Assembly: GCA_015665265.1 (NCBI GenBank)
Contig: JADFAM010000009.1
Coordinates: 1-64,000 of the forward strand
DNA length: 64,000 nucleotides
Direction of reading: 5' to 3'
Source of the DNA: Flavobacterium sp.
Lineage (GTDB): Bacteria > Bacteroidota > Bacteroidia > Flavobacteriales > Flavobacteriaceae
Under the pieces are notes generated by a model, which was not told the origin of the DNA, did not search any database, and saw only the letters and a list, made by a program, of their open reading frames with translations. The translations under genes and the position numbers were made by a program. Positions 51,204 through 61,977 of the stretch are shown one piece after another; position 1 is the first letter of the stretch, and every line of letters starts with the position of its first letter.

Positions 51204-54014
51204 TTAAAATCTGTAATTAACATTTAAAAAATAAGTAGTTCCTCTACCAAACCAGTATTTGTTTCCAAAAACAGGAGTACCTAGTTCTTTATCTTCTTTT
51301 AATTGTCTGTAATTTGCATTTCTACCTTGCTCAAATCCACCCGATTTGTATTTAGTATTTAACAAGTTTCCAACACTAGCAAACAAGCTGATGTATTGAT
51401 TCCCAATCTTCCATGATTTCCCTCCGATCATATTTACAACCATATAATTATCAAATTTCTCTTGTTGTAATAATTGACGAGCAATGTTTTCATCGTAATC
51501 ATTGAATGGGATCCCTCCATCATCAGCAAAATTTGAAGTTCTTGTAAGTGGTGCTATGTCTACATAAACATTATCAAAAAAGTTTGCTGTAGCACCTACA
51601 AACCAATAGTCAGGATCTCTATATTCAAAACCTACAGAATATGCAGTCTGAGGTCCTGCTGCTAGCTTGTAATTTTCAAGGTTAGATGCACCAAAATCTT
51701 TACGGCCATTAACAAATCCGGCATCCTCAGATCTGCTATTGTTTTCTGTGGTTAGGTATAAATTAGGATTGTTATCATATGTGTATTGACCAACATTGGC
51801 AGCTCCTTTTAATTTTATCGTAGGAGTAACTTGCGCTTCAATACCTATTTCAGCTCCAAAGTGTTTTTTATCAATCCCAGATAATATTTCTTGTACAAAT
51901 GCTGTATTATCTCCACCAATTCCGTCTGCAAAGAAAAAAGAAATTTCTGTAGCATCTTGTATTTTGGTGTAGTAACCAGTAATTTTTGCTTGTACTATTG
52001 GGCTCCTAACAATATAACTTGCATCTGCCGAGAGTACTTTTTCACTTGTTAGATTTTCAACAGTATTGTTGTTTTCTCTAGAGTTTGAAAATGAATTTCT
52101 TAAGTTAGGCGCTTTTGTCAAATATCCTGCGTTTACATTAAATAAATGACGTCCAGATAATTTGTAAGTTAATCCACCTTTTGTACCATAGTTCATAAAT
52201 GATAATTCCTCAGATTTACCAAGTGAGTTGTCAGGAAAACCTCCATTTTGATACAATCCATCTCTTTGGTGTGTTGTGTTTGATGCACTAGCTGCAATGA
52301 AAAAGTCTAACTTGTTGTATTTAAATTGACCTTGAACAAAGCCATCAACTACATTTGAATACAAATTAAAATTATATTTAAATGTATCACCAACTCCAGC
52401 AATGTATAATGGATTTAGTAAGTTATTTTGTTTTTCGTCAAAAGAATCTGCAAAAGAATCTGCATCTAAATAACCATTACCTCCTAAGAGATCTATAATT
52501 TCAGCAAAGTTTTTTGATGTTAATTGAGTATACTGTACTCGAGCATTAAGAGTGATGTTTTCTGATAATTCTTTATTTAGGATTGTATTAACGGTAAATT
52601 GAACGTCATCATTTCGATCTTCATATAGAACATAAGAAGAATTACCGCCATTACTTGCATTTAGATTAGCATTATATAAACTCTTCCAATTTAATTGTCC
52701 ATCATTAAGGAATGCTTGTTCTATTTCATATACATTAGTAAATCCTTGTCTCAACCCATAACTTGGTAATTTTTGATAATAGGTTGGGTCTGGATTAGAA
52801 GCACCTAAATTTACAATGTATGGATTGCCATTTCCATCCAATGCTTCATCGTCAACTCTGGTGCCATTATTATCAATTCTACTATTACCAATTTTACCAA
52901 ATTGGTAGGATATATTTGTGTTCAGAGAAGTACTCTCATTTAAATTCCAATAATGATTAAGCATTAAAATTGGTTCAGAAACTTCTTTTATTCTAGAATT
53001 TCTAATCATTCCGTTTTGCGACCCCCAATAAGAATTGTATTGAATACCTTTTAAATCAAAGACTTCTTGAGTTTGTGGCGCAGATTTACCTCTTTTATTA
53101 AAAGCTGTAATGGAAGTAAAACTTAAACTGTGGTTGTCGTTAATTTTCTTTTCAACAGATGCGAAAAAAGAAGTAGCATCATACATAGTTCCGTCTACAA
53201 AACCCTCTTTTCCATTTCTATTACTAGCAGCTACAGTATATGCCCAGCCGTCTTCAGACAAGCCAGAGGAATGTGTTGCCATTGCTCTATGCACATAACT
53301 TCTGTTTGAGGAAGCATAGGATATTCTGGTGCCTTGTCTTTGTTCTGATGATCTTACATTAATATTTGTAGCACCTAATATACCTCCAAATGTGTAATCG
53401 GACGCAGTTAAGCCAGTACTAAATTCTTGATTTCTTAGGACATCATTCAACCCTCCCCAATTACTCCACTGCGGTCTCCCGTTGTAGAGCTTATTCATTT
53501 CTATTCCATTAATAAGCACTTTTCCATTTTCTGAATCTAACCCTCTAATTCTAAAAAAGGAAGAACTAAATTCAAAAGCAGCAGTTCTTAAGTAAACATC
53601 TCTTGATGATTGAAGCAATCCAGAAATATTGTCAGCTGCACTAGTGTCATCATTTAACTCGTCATCGGAAAGAGTTACCGTACTTAAATCTTCCTCTTCA
53701 GAAATATCTATATACAATAAAATAGTTCCTAAGTCTATGGTATTACCAGCTAATTCTAGTGGGAAGTTCTGAGTTTCATATCCAGATAATTTTATTTCTA
53801 ATATAAAATTTCCATTGACTAGATTTTCTATCACAAAAACACCTAGTTTGTTTGTTTCATATGATTTAAGGGTATTATTTTTAATAGACAAAGAAACTCC
53901 TTCAAGAGGCTTTTCAGAATCACTATCAACAATAATTCCTTTTACAATATTTTGTGCATTTATTCCAATTGTGAAAAACAAAAGCAGTAATATTGGAATT
54001 ACAAATCTTCTCAT
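51204..54014 (-). CDS. TonB-dependent receptor with carboxypeptidase-regulatory-like domain
   Basis: Signal peptide MRRFVIPILLLLFFTIGINAQ (ATG 54012-54014 preferred over track start); NIVKGIIVDSDSEKPLEGVSLSIKNN; plug FFRIRGLDSENGKVLINGIEMNKLYNGRPQW; C-terminal FLNVNYRF. Confidence 0.92.
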   Translation of the reverse strand: MRRFVIPILLLLFFTIGINAQNIVKGIIVDSDSEKPLEGVSLSIKNNTLKSYETNKLGVFVIENLVNGNFILEIKLSGYETQNFPLELAGNTIDLGTILLYIDISEEEDLSTVTLSDDELNDDTSAADNISGLLQSSRDVYLRTAAFEFSSSFFRIRGLDSENGKVLINGIEMNKLYNGRPQWSNWGGLNDVLRNQEFSTGLTASDYTFGGILGATNINVRSSEQRQGTRISYASSNRSYVHRAMATHSSGLSEDGWAYTVAASNRNGKEGFVDGTMYDATSFFASVEKKINDNHSLSFTSITAFNKRGKSAPQTQEVFDLKGIQYNSYWGSQNGMIRNSRIKEVSEPILMLNHYWNLNESTSLNTNISYQFGKIGNSRIDNNGTRVDDEALDGNGNPYIVNLGASNPDPTYYQKLPSYGLRQGFTNVYEIEQAFLNDGQLNWKSLYNANLNASNGGNSSYVLYEDRNDDVQFTVNTILNKELSENITLNARVQYTQLTSKNFAEIIDLLGGNGYLDADSFADSFDEKQNNLLNPLYIAGVGDTFKYNFNLYSNVVDGFVQGQFKYNKLDFFIAASASNTTHQRDGLYQNGGFPDNSLGKSEELSFMNYGTKGGLTYKLSGRHLFNVNAGYLTKAPNLRNSFSNSRENNNTVENLTSEKVLSADASYIVRSPIVQAKITGYYTKIQDATEISFFFADGIGGDNTAFVQEILSGIDKKHFGAEIGIEAQVTPTIKLKGAANVGQYTYDNNPNLYLTTENNSRSEDAGFVNGRKDFGASNLENYKLAAGPQTAYSVGFEYRDPDYWFVGATANFFDNVYVDIAPLTRTSNFADDGGIPFNDYDENIARQLLQQEKFDNYMVVNMIGGKSWKIGNQYISLFASVGNLLNTKYKSGGFEQGRNANYRQLKEDKELGTPVFGNKYWFGRGTTYFLNVNYRF

Positions 54015-54154
54015 AAAATAATAGTTTTTAATAGGGTTGTCTGCAAAGACGTTCACAAAATTAATACTTTTAAATGAATTGAATTGTTAAAACACCTATA
54101 TATTATTTTTGACTGAAATTAGTTTTATATTTTTGTATTATTAAAATAAAAATA

Positions 54155-55210
54155 ATGAATAAATATTTATCGTTAATAGCCCTATTATTAATTACAGTAT
54201 ATTCCACTTTCTCCCAAAATGGTGAGAAAACGTATAAAATAAGAACACTTGCTTTCTATAATTTAGAGAACCTTTTTGATACCATTAACGATGTCACAAA
54301 AAACGATGAAGCAAGTCCTATGATGGAGCTTAAAGGGAATAAGTCTATAGTTTATTGGGATAAAATTGACAAACTAGCCAGTGTCATTTCTCAAATAGGT
54401 GAAGAAAAAACAAAAACTAGCCCAGCTATTATAGGAGTATCTGAAATTGAAAATGTTAGTGTTTTAGAAGATTTAGTAAAATCTGTGCACATCAAGAAAA
54501 AAAACTACGGTATAATTCATTACGAATCTCCTGATAAAAGAGGAATAGACGTTGCCTTGTTGTACCAAAAGAGATACTTTAAGCCAATTTTTCATCAATC
54601 ATTTAACCCAAATATTTATAGAAATAATAGAAAGATTTACACTAGAGATCAATTATTAGTTTCAGGATATTTAGATGATGAGTTAATTCATTTGATTGTA
54701 AATCATTGGCCATCAAGAAGTGGTGGTGAAATGAAAAGCAGACCATTGAGAGAAAAAGCTGCTTATCAAAACACAAAAATTATTGAACAGGTTAGAGAAA
54801 AAGATCCAAACGCAAAAATTATTGTGATGGGTGATTTTAACGATGATCCTATCAATGCTAGTTTTAAAAAGGTTTTGAAAGCTAAGGGAAAGAAAAAAAA
54901 TGTAGGTCAAAATGATATTTATAACCCCTATGAAGATCTGTTTAAAAAGGGATTAAATACATTGGGTTACAGAGATAATATTAATTTATTTGATCAAATT
55001 TTAATTACTTCGCCATTGTTAGATTCTGGCGCTAAAGATTTTTCAACTTACAAGATGTTTAAGGCCATGGTCTTTAATAAAAGATTTCTTACAAATAAAA
55101 GAGGGCGTTATAAAGGATATCCTTTTAGAAGTTTTTCTTTTGGCAGTTATACAGGAGGGTATAGTGATCATTATCCGGTATACATGTATTTAATTAAGGA
55201 GAAAAATTAA
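54155..55210 (+). CDS. Endonuclease/exonuclease/phosphatase family protein, exported
   Basis: Signal peptide; RTLAFYNLENLFDTIND, VIGVSEIENVSVLEDL-like, LLVSGYLDDELIHLIVNHWPSRSGGE, IIVMGDFNDDP, YSDHYPVYMYL motifs of the EEP fold. Confidence 0.93.
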   Translation: MNKYLSLIALLLITVYSTFSQNGEKTYKIRTLAFYNLENLFDTINDVTKNDEASPMMELKGNKSIVYWDKIDKLASVISQIGEEKTKTSPAIIGVSEIENVSVLEDLVKSVHIKKKNYGIIHYESPDKRGIDVALLYQKRYFKPIFHQSFNPNIYRNNRKIYTRDQLLVSGYLDDELIHLIVNHWPSRSGGEMKSRPLREKAAYQNTKIIEQVREKDPNAKIIVMGDFNDDPINASFKKVLKAKGKKKNVGQNDIYNPYEDLFKKGLNTLGYRDNINLFDQILITSPLLDSGAKDFSTYKMFKAMVFNKRFLTNKRGRYKGYPFRSFSFGSYTGGYSDHYPVYMYLIKEKN

Positions 55211-55233
55211 CAATCAACAACGTTGGTTACTTA

Positions 55234-56925
55234 TCATATATTTTTAAGGTCTTTTAAAATCAGTTGAATAGAGGTATTCCCTTTCCATTCATTTTCATCC
55301 AAACTATAGGCAATGTCAAAATCACCTTTAATTGATTTGATTTTATTACCCAATCCAAAACCAATTGCATTATAAGTTTTTTTATCAGCACCGTCAATGA
55401 TGTTTAATTTTAGATGACTTTTATCTGAGCCTACAGTTTTGCCATATCCATTATCTCTTACAGAAGTAGTTTTAAAGACAGGTTTCATGTTTTGTGGGCC
55501 AAACGGTCCCATTTGCTGAAGAATTCTAAAAAACTTAGGAGTAATTTCAGATAATTCTAGCTCTAAGTCAATGGTAATTTCTGGGATTAGTAATTTTTTG
55601 TCAATGCTGACTTTTACAACTTCTTCAAATTTATTTTTAAAAGCACTGTAATTTTTTGGATCTAATGTTAAACCAGCAGCATATTTATGTCCACCAAATT
55701 GTTCAATAAATTCTGAACATTCATTTAATGCTTCATACACATCAAAACCTTTTACAGACCTTGCGGAGGCTGCAAGTTTATTGCCACTTTTTGTAAAAAC
55801 TAGTGTAGGTCTATAAAAAGACTCTATGAGTCTAGAAGCCACAATGCCAATAACACCTTTATGCCAATTTTCAGAATAAACAACCGTTGAAAATTTTTCT
55901 TTTTCATTAGCTGATTCAATTTGTTGTAAAGCTTCATAGGTAATTTTTTTATCGAGTTCTTTTCTATCTAAATTAAACTTTTCAATTGAAGCAGCAAAAT
56001 CTAATGCTGCTTCATAATTCATTTCAGTTAATAATTCTACTGCATAGTTACCATGTTTAATTCTGCCGGCTGCATTGATTCTTGGAGCAATGATAAAAAC
56101 CACATCGGTAATTGTTAATTTTTTTTTATTTATTTGATGAATAATTGCTTTAATTCCATTTCTTGGATTAGAGTTAATCACCTCTAATCCATAATAAGTT
56201 AAGATTCTATTTTCACCAGTTATTGGAACAATATCAGCAGCAATTGCAGTAGCAACTAAATCTAAATATTGTTTTATGTCTTCAATTGTTTGACCTCTTC
56301 TTGAAGCCAATGCATGCACTAATTTAAAGCCCACACCACAACCACATAATTCTTTGTAAGGGTAAGAGCAATCAACTCTCTTTGGATTTAAAACTGCCAA
56401 AGCCTTTGGGATCTCATCGCCTGGTTTATGATGATCGCAAATAATAAAATCAACATTCTTTTGCGTTGCATAACTGACCTTTTCTATTGCTTTGATACCA
56501 CAATCTAATGCTATAATTAATGAAAAATTATTGTCAGATGCAAAATCAATTCCCTGGTATGAAATTCCGTACCCTTCATCATACCTGTCTGGTATGTAAG
56601 TAGCGATATGATTTGTGATTGTTTTTAAATAAGAGGACACCAAAGATACAGAAGTGGTTCCATCTACATCGTAATCACCATAGATGAGAATATTTTCATT
56701 ATCAATGATTGCTTTTTCTATTCTTGAGACTGCCCTGTCCATATCTTTAAGTAAAAAAGGATCATGTAAATCTTCAAGAGATGGGCGAAAAAACTCTTTA
56801 GCTTTTTTAAATGTATCTATATTTCTTTGAACCAAAAGCGAGGCCAATATCGGATTTACAGATAAGTCATTAGAAAGTTGACTTACTTTCTTTTTATTGG
56901 GTGCTGTTTTTAAGGTCCAACGCAT
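55234..56925 (-). CDS. recJ: Single-stranded-DNA-specific exonuclease RecJ
   Basis: ILIYGDYDVDGTTSVSLVSSYLK (DHH), DCGIKAIEK, CDHHKPGDEIPKALAVLNPKR, C-terminal DHHA1 GGHKYAAGLTL. Confidence 0.96.
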   Translation of the reverse strand: MRWTLKTAPNKKKVSQLSNDLSVNPILASLLVQRNIDTFKKAKEFFRPSLEDLHDPFLLKDMDRAVSRIEKAIIDNENILIYGDYDVDGTTSVSLVSSYLKTITNHIATYIPDRYDEGYGISYQGIDFASDNNFSLIIALDCGIKAIEKVSYATQKNVDFIICDHHKPGDEIPKALAVLNPKRVDCSYPYKELCGCGVGFKLVHALASRRGQTIEDIKQYLDLVATAIAADIVPITGENRILTYYGLEVINSNPRNGIKAIIHQINKKKLTITDVVFIIAPRINAAGRIKHGNYAVELLTEMNYEAALDFAASIEKFNLDRKELDKKITYEALQQIESANEKEKFSTVVYSENWHKGVIGIVASRLIESFYRPTLVFTKSGNKLAASARSVKGFDVYEALNECSEFIEQFGGHKYAAGLTLDPKNYSAFKNKFEEVVKVSIDKKLLIPEITIDLELELSEITPKFFRILQQMGPFGPQNMKPVFKTTSVRDNGYGKTVGSDKSHLKLNIIDGADKKTYNAIGFGLGNKIKSIKGDFDIAYSLDENEWKGNTSIQLILKDLKNI

Positions 56926-56936
56926 AGAATTTTTAA

Positions 56937-57356
56937 TTATTCATGAAAACAAACTTCTGTAGTTACCTCTGCAAACTGTCTAAACATTTCCATAACTCCA
57001 CAGTATCTGTCAACAGAGAGGGTAACTGCCTTATTAATTTTATCCTGCTGTAAATTACTACCATAAAAATGATATTCAACATGTACTTTATGATAATATT
57101 TTGGATGTTCATCTGTAAGATCTCCTTGAACAATCATTTTAAAATCATCAACCTCAGCTCTCATTTTTTTCAATAAGGAAACTACATCTAAACCAGAACA
57201 ACCAGCGAGTGAAGAAAGCATCATGGCTTTTGGACGTAAGCCTTTGTTTTCTATTCCTTCATCGGGTGCATCCATGAAGAGTGTTTCATTACTTGGATTA
57301 TCGGATTCAAATAGCATATTTTCTTTCCAAACGGTAGTTACTATATTATTGGCCAT
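56937..57356 (-). CDS. OsmC family protein
   Basis: RPKAMMLSSLAGCSGLDVVSLLKKMRAEVDDFKMIVQGDLTDEHPKYY...AVTLSVDRYCGVMEMFR. Confidence 0.9.
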   Translation of the reverse strand: MANNIVTTVWKENMLFESDNPSNETLFMDAPDEGIENKGLRPKAMMLSSLAGCSGLDVVSLLKKMRAEVDDFKMIVQGDLTDEHPKYYHKVHVEYHFYGSNLQQDKINKAVTLSVDRYCGVMEMFRQFAEVTTEVCFHE

Positions 57357-57524
57357 AATTAATTCTTGTAATAATTTATTTAAACAAAAGTAATAACAAA
57401 GATTTAATAACTAGTAGTTTCTTATGGAGAATGAAATAAATTAATAGTTTATAAATGGAACTATTAAAAGACGATCACCATTAGATTATAATGACTTAAA
57501 AAAGTATATTTATTTTTTATTAAC

Positions 57525-57553
57525 AAACTAAACTAAACTAAACTAAACTAAAC
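57525..57553 (+). repeat. Pentanucleotide tandem repeat (AAACT)x5 + AAAC
   Basis: AAACTAAACTAAACTAAACTAAACTAAAC, ending 5 bp before ATG 57559. Confidence 0.95.
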
Positions 57554-57558
57554 ATACC

Positions 57559-58149
57559 ATGCCATTAGTATCACCTTTATCCGCTGAACACAATTTAGAA
57601 ACAAAAAAACTAGCAGAATTTTTTAATGAAACTCTTGGGTTTTGTCCAAACTCAGTATTAACAATGCAACGAAGACCAGCCATTTCTAAAGCATTCATTA
57701 ATTTAAATAAAGCAGTTATGGCAAACGAGGGTAGAGTTACATCTGCTCTAAAAAGAATGATAGCATGGGTTTCCAGTAACGCTACAGGATGTAGATATTG
57801 TCAGGCCCACGCTATTAGAGCTGCAGAACGATATGGTGCAGAACAGGAGCAATTAGATCATATTTGGGATTACAGAACTCATCCTGAGTTTTCAGAAGCA
57901 GAAAGAGTAGCATTGGATTTTTCATTATTTGCAAGTCAAGTTCCTAATGCTGTTGATGAAACTATCAAGAAACGTTTATATGAACATTGGGATGAAGGAG
58001 AAATTGTAGAAATGCTTGGTGTTATTTCTTTATTTGGGTATTTAAATCGATGGAATGATTCTATGGGAACCTCTATAGAAGATGGAGCTGTGGAATCTGG
58101 GAATCAATATTTAGGAAAACACGGTTGGAAAAAAGGGAAACATCAATAA
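57559..58149 (+). CDS. Carboxymuconolactone decarboxylase / AhpD-like (peroxidase-related) family protein
   Basis: RRPAISKAFINLNKAVM...LKRMIAWVSSNATGCRYCQAHAIRAAERYG (CxxCxxxH) AhpD-type motif. Confidence 0.88.
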   Translation: MPLVSPLSAEHNLETKKLAEFFNETLGFCPNSVLTMQRRPAISKAFINLNKAVMANEGRVTSALKRMIAWVSSNATGCRYCQAHAIRAAERYGAEQEQLDHIWDYRTHPEFSEAERVALDFSLFASQVPNAVDETIKKRLYEHWDEGEIVEMLGVISLFGYLNRWNDSMGTSIEDGAVESGNQYLGKHGWKKGKHQ

Positions 58150-58156
58150 GAATGAA

Positions 58157-58828
58157 CTATTTTTTACCTGCTACTACAATAACAATCTCTCCTTTTGGAG
58201 GTTTGTTAGTATAATAAGATAGTACTTCTGAGATAGTACCTCTTTTTGTTTCTTCAAATAATTTGGTAAGTTCTCTAGATACTGATACTGTTCTATCCTC
58301 TCCAAAATATTCTGAAAAATGGCCTAAGGTTTTCACCAATTTATGTGGAGATTCATAAAAAATCATGGTACGTGTTTCTTCTACTAATTTGAGTAAACGT
58401 GTTTGTCGACCTTTTTTTATGGGTAAAAACCCCTCAAAAACAAAACGATCATTTGGAAATCCAGAATTTACTAGTGCAGGAACAAAAGCAGTAGCGCCAG
58501 GTAAACACTCAACCTCTATATTATTTTCGATACAACTTCTTGTTAATAAAAATCCAGGATCTGAAATAGCAGGGGTGCCGGCATCAGAGATAAGCGCACA
58601 AGTTTCTCCATTTTGTATACGTTGCACTACACCTTTTACAGATTTATGTTCGTTGTGCATGTGATGGCTATGCATTTGAGTATTAATGTCAAAATGCTTT
58701 AACAATTTCCCGCTATTTCTTGTATCTTCTGCTAAAATAAAATCGACATCTTTTAATACTGTAATAGCCCTAAAAGTGATGTCTTCTAGATTTCCAATAG
58801 GTGTGGGAACTAAATATAATTTACTCAT
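58157..58828 (-). CDS. rsmI: 16S rRNA (cytidine1402-2'-O)-methyltransferase
   Basis: KLYLVPTPIGNLEDITFRAITVLKDVDFILAEDTRNSGKLLKHF; ALISDAGTPAISDPGFLL. Confidence 0.96.
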   Translation of the reverse strand: MSKLYLVPTPIGNLEDITFRAITVLKDVDFILAEDTRNSGKLLKHFDINTQMHSHHMHNEHKSVKGVVQRIQNGETCALISDAGTPAISDPGFLLTRSCIENNIEVECLPGATAFVPALVNSGFPNDRFVFEGFLPIKKGRQTRLLKLVEETRTMIFYESPHKLVKTLGHFSEYFGEDRTVSVSRELTKLFEETKRGTISEVLSYYTNKPPKGEIVIVVAGKK

Positions 58829-58855
58829 GCATTAGTTATATTAATTATCAATTTT

Positions 58856-59218
58856 TTAGATTTCCTCGTAGGTTTCAACTGTAATATCGGCTAGTACATC
58901 ACCAGTATGTTTTGTGCTCAATGGTTCAAATAGTAATAAATGAGTTTCCTCTCTTGCAATGGGTTTATGAAGAACTCCTTTTGGAACAATAAAAAACTCA
59001 CCTTTATTTAAAACGATCGTCTTATCTTCAAGAACCAATTCTAATTGCCCTTTCATAACAAGAAATAGTTCGTCTTCGTCATCGTGTTTATGGAAAACAA
59101 ATTCACCCTTAATCTTTGCCAATAATATTTGTTGACCGTTAAGTTTACCTATTCTTTTAGGAGACCATAAGTCTGAAAAAAGGTTGAATTTTTCTTTAAG
59201 ATTAATAGCTTCATTCAT
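58856..59218 (-). CDS. Cupin domain-containing protein
   Basis: FVFHKHDDEDELFLVMKGQLELVLEDKTIVLNKGEFFIVPKGVLHKP; minus-strand -7 TAAATTTG at 59223-59230. Confidence 0.92.
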   Translation of the reverse strand: MNEAINLKEKFNLFSDLWSPKRIGKLNGQQILLAKIKGEFVFHKHDDEDELFLVMKGQLELVLEDKTIVLNKGEFFIVPKGVLHKPIAREETHLLLFEPLSTKHTGDVLADITVETYEEI

Positions 59219-59345
59219 AGTACAAATTTACAAAAAGTAATTGAGCTTAAATTTTAGAGAGATAATTATGTAATTTAAAATGTTCTTCAAATTTAATTCG
59301 TTTAATAATGCAAAGGGTAACCCATTGTTATTGATAGGATTTGAT

Positions 59346-59353
59346 TAAATTTG
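59346..59353 (+). promoter_or_regulatory. -7 promoter element TAAATTTG upstream of aspS
   Basis: Exact TAnnTTTG match with TTG-containing sequence about 20-25 bp upstream. Confidence 0.55.
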
Positions 59354-59444
59354 TGGTCGATTACATTTTATAATTAGAGAAATTATAAATCGTGGTTTTG
59401 GTTATTATTATGTAATAATAAAATAACATTCAACAATATAAAAA

Positions 59445-61199
59445 ATGTATAGAACACATTCTTGTGGAGCTTTAACTGCTTCAGACATCAACAAAGAGGT
59501 AACCTTAGCTGGTTGGGTTCAGAAATCTAGAGATAAAGGATTTATGATTTGGATAGATCTTCGTGATCGATATGGTCTTACCCAATTAATATTTGATGAA
59601 GAAAGAACTGCTGCAGATTTAATGGAGAAAGCCAAGAATCTAGGACGTGAGTTTGTGATTCAAATTACAGGGACTGTCATAGAAAGACAGTCAAAGAATC
59701 CTAATATGAAAACTGGAGCTATTGAAGTTTTGGTTTCTGAGTTAACTATATTAAATGAAGCTAAAACCCCTCCATTTACAATTGAAGATACTACCGATGG
59801 AGGAGAAGATCTTAGAATGAAATACAGGTATTTAGACATTCGAAGAAACCCTGTAAAAGAGAATTTATTATTTCGTCACAAAGTATCTATGGAGGTTCGA
59901 AAATACCTCTCTGATGACGGATTTGTAGATGTAGAAACACCTTATTTAATTAAGTCTACACCAGAAGGAGCCCGTGATTTTTTGGTGCCTTCTAGAATGA
60001 ATCAAGGACAATTTTATGCCTTACCACAATCTCCACAAACCTTCAAGCAATTGTTAATGATTGGCGGGCTTGACAAGTATTTTCAGATTGTAAAATGTTT
60101 TAGAGATGAAGATTTACGTGCAGATAGACAGCCAGAATTTACACAGATAGACTGTGAAATGGCCTTTGTTGAGCAAGAAGATATTTTAAACACTTTTGAA
60201 GGGTTAACACGTCATTTATTAAAAGAAATTAAAGGAGTAGATGTGGCAGAGTTTCCAAGAATGCAGTATGATGATGCTATGAAATTGTATGGAAATGATA
60301 AGCCTGATATTCGTTTTGGGATGCAGTTTGGAGAACTAAACTCAGTAGCCCAGCACAAAGAATTTGGGGTATTTAATACCGCTGAATTAGTTGTTGGTAT
60401 AGCCATTCCAGGAGGAGCTTCTTATACCAGAAAGGAAATTGATAAATTAGTAGATTGGGTACGTCGTCCTCAGGTTGGAGCTTTGGGTATGGTCTATGTA
60501 AAATGCAATGAAGATGGAAGTTATAAGTCTTCAGTAGATAAATTTTACGATCAGAATGATTTAGAAAATTGGGCGGAAGTAACTGGAGCGAAACCAGGGG
60601 ATTTAATTTGTGTTTTATCTGGAGATACAAACAAAGTAAGAGCTCAGTTGAGTGCACTTCGTATGGAAATGGCAGAACGTTTAGGGCTCCGAAATCCAGA
60701 TGAGTTTGCACCATTATGGGTAGTAGATTTTCCTCTGTTAGAATTGGACGAAGAAACGGATCATTATCATGCCATGCATCACCCATTTACCTCACCAAAA
60801 CCTGGCCAACTAGAGTTGTTGGATTCCAAGCCAGGTGAAGTAAAAGCCAATGCCTATGATTTGGTGTTAAACGGAAATGAAATAGGAGGAGGTTCTATTA
60901 GGATACACGATAAAGAGATTCAGGCAATTATGTTAAAGAAACTTGGTTTTTCTGATGAAGAGGCAAAAGCACAGTTTGGATTTTTAATGGATGCTTTTGA
61001 ATATGGCGCTCCACCACATGGAGGTATTGCTTTTGGATTGGATCGATTGGTGTCTATTTTAGGAGGTCAAGAAACGATTCGAGATTTTATTGCTTTTCCA
61101 AAAAATAATTCAGGAAGAGATGTGATGATAGATTCACCGGCTACTATAGACGATGAGCAATTAAAAGAATTGAACATTAAATTAGATATTCAAGAATAA
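59445..61199 (+). CDS. aspS: Aspartate--tRNA ligase
   Basis: [77 protein letters not shown]. Confidence 0.98.
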   Translation: MYRTHSCGALTASDINKEVTLAGWVQKSRDKGFMIWIDLRDRYGLTQLIFDEERTAADLMEKAKNLGREFVIQITGTVIERQSKNPNMKTGAIEVLVSELTILNEAKTPPFTIEDTTDGGEDLRMKYRYLDIRRNPVKENLLFRHKVSMEVRKYLSDDGFVDVETPYLIKSTPEGARDFLVPSRMNQGQFYALPQSPQTFKQLLMIGGLDKYFQIVKCFRDEDLRADRQPEFTQIDCEMAFVEQEDILNTFEGLTRHLLKEIKGVDVAEFPRMQYDDAMKLYGNDKPDIRFGMQFGELNSVAQHKEFGVFNTAELVVGIAIPGGASYTRKEIDKLVDWVRRPQVGALGMVYVKCNEDGSYKSSVDKFYDQNDLENWAEVTGAKPGDLICVLSGDTNKVRAQLSALRMEMAERLGLRNPDEFAPLWVVDFPLLELDEETDHYHAMHHPFTSPKPGQLELLDSKPGEVKANAYDLVLNGNEIGGGSIRIHDKEIQAIMLKKLGFSDEEAKAQFGFLMDAFEYGAPPHGGIAFGLDRLVSILGGQETIRDFIAFPKNNSGRDVMIDSPATIDDEQLKELNIKLDIQE

Positions 61200-61204
61200 A
61201 AATA

Positions 61205-61231
61205 CAATCCCGCAACTGCGGGATTTTTTAT
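61205..61231 (+). terminator. Rho-independent terminator after aspS
   Basis: AATCCCGCAACTGCGGGATTTTTTA. Confidence 0.88.
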
Positions 61232-61241
61232 ACATTAAAAA

Positions 61242-61961
61242 ATGAAAAAAAGTATTTTCCTTTTATTTGTTATTTTTTCGACTAGTCAATTCTTTGGGCA
61301 AGAAATGACAGGTTCACAACTTTTAGAAAAAGCCATTGAATATCATGACCCCAATGGAAATTGGGCAACATTTTCAGGAACTTTCAACGTAACGATGAAA
61401 ACCTCTACTAAATCAGACAGACATTCCATGATTCGAATTGATTTACCAAATGAAAATTTTTATTTATATGCAATTCAGGATAAAACTTCTTATCAATATA
61501 TCCTAGAGAGTCAAAAGTGCAATATTAATTTTAATGGACACATCGCTACAGAGAAAGAAAAAACAGCTAATAATTTAAGTTGCGAACGTGCAAAAATGTA
61601 TCAAAATTACTATACCTATTTGTATGGATTGCCAATGAAATTAAAAGATATTGGAACTATAATTCATGAAAAAGTAGCACTAAAAAAGTTTAAAGGAAAG
61701 GATTACCTCGTATTAAAAGTCACCTATAAAAAAGAAGTAGGTGAAGATACTTGGTATTTTTACTTTGACCCTTCTACTTATGCAATGAAGATTTATCAGT
61801 TTTATCATGAAGAAGAAAAAAATGATGGAGAATTTATTTTGTTGTCAGGTTTAGAAATAGTAAATGGAATTAAAATGCCAAAAAAACGTGCCTGGTATTA
61901 TAATAAAGGAGAAAAATATTTAGGAACAGATTTCTTAAGTGTTGCACAACGTTACGATTAA
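61242..61961 (+). CDS. DUF6503-like exported protein
   Basis: Signal peptide; GSQLLEKAIEYHDPNGNWATFSGTFNVTM...YLYGLPMKLKDIGT. Confidence 0.75.
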   Translation: MKKSIFLLFVIFSTSQFFGQEMTGSQLLEKAIEYHDPNGNWATFSGTFNVTMKTSTKSDRHSMIRIDLPNENFYLYAIQDKTSYQYILESQKCNINFNGHIATEKEKTANNLSCERAKMYQNYYTYLYGLPMKLKDIGTIIHEKVALKKFKGKDYLVLKVTYKKEVGEDTWYFYFDPSTYAMKIYQFYHEEEKNDGEFILLSGLEIVNGIKMPKKRAWYYNKGEKYLGTDFLSVAQRYD

Positions 61962-61977
61962 AAATATCGAATTAAAT

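Noticed and set aside
54057-54154. Search for Pho-box-like repeats in the TonB receptor/EEP divergent region
   Set aside because: TAA-rich but no consistent 11-bp register found.
60373-60786. 137-aa minus-strand ORF
   Set aside because: Entirely antisense to aspS, no recognisable protein features.
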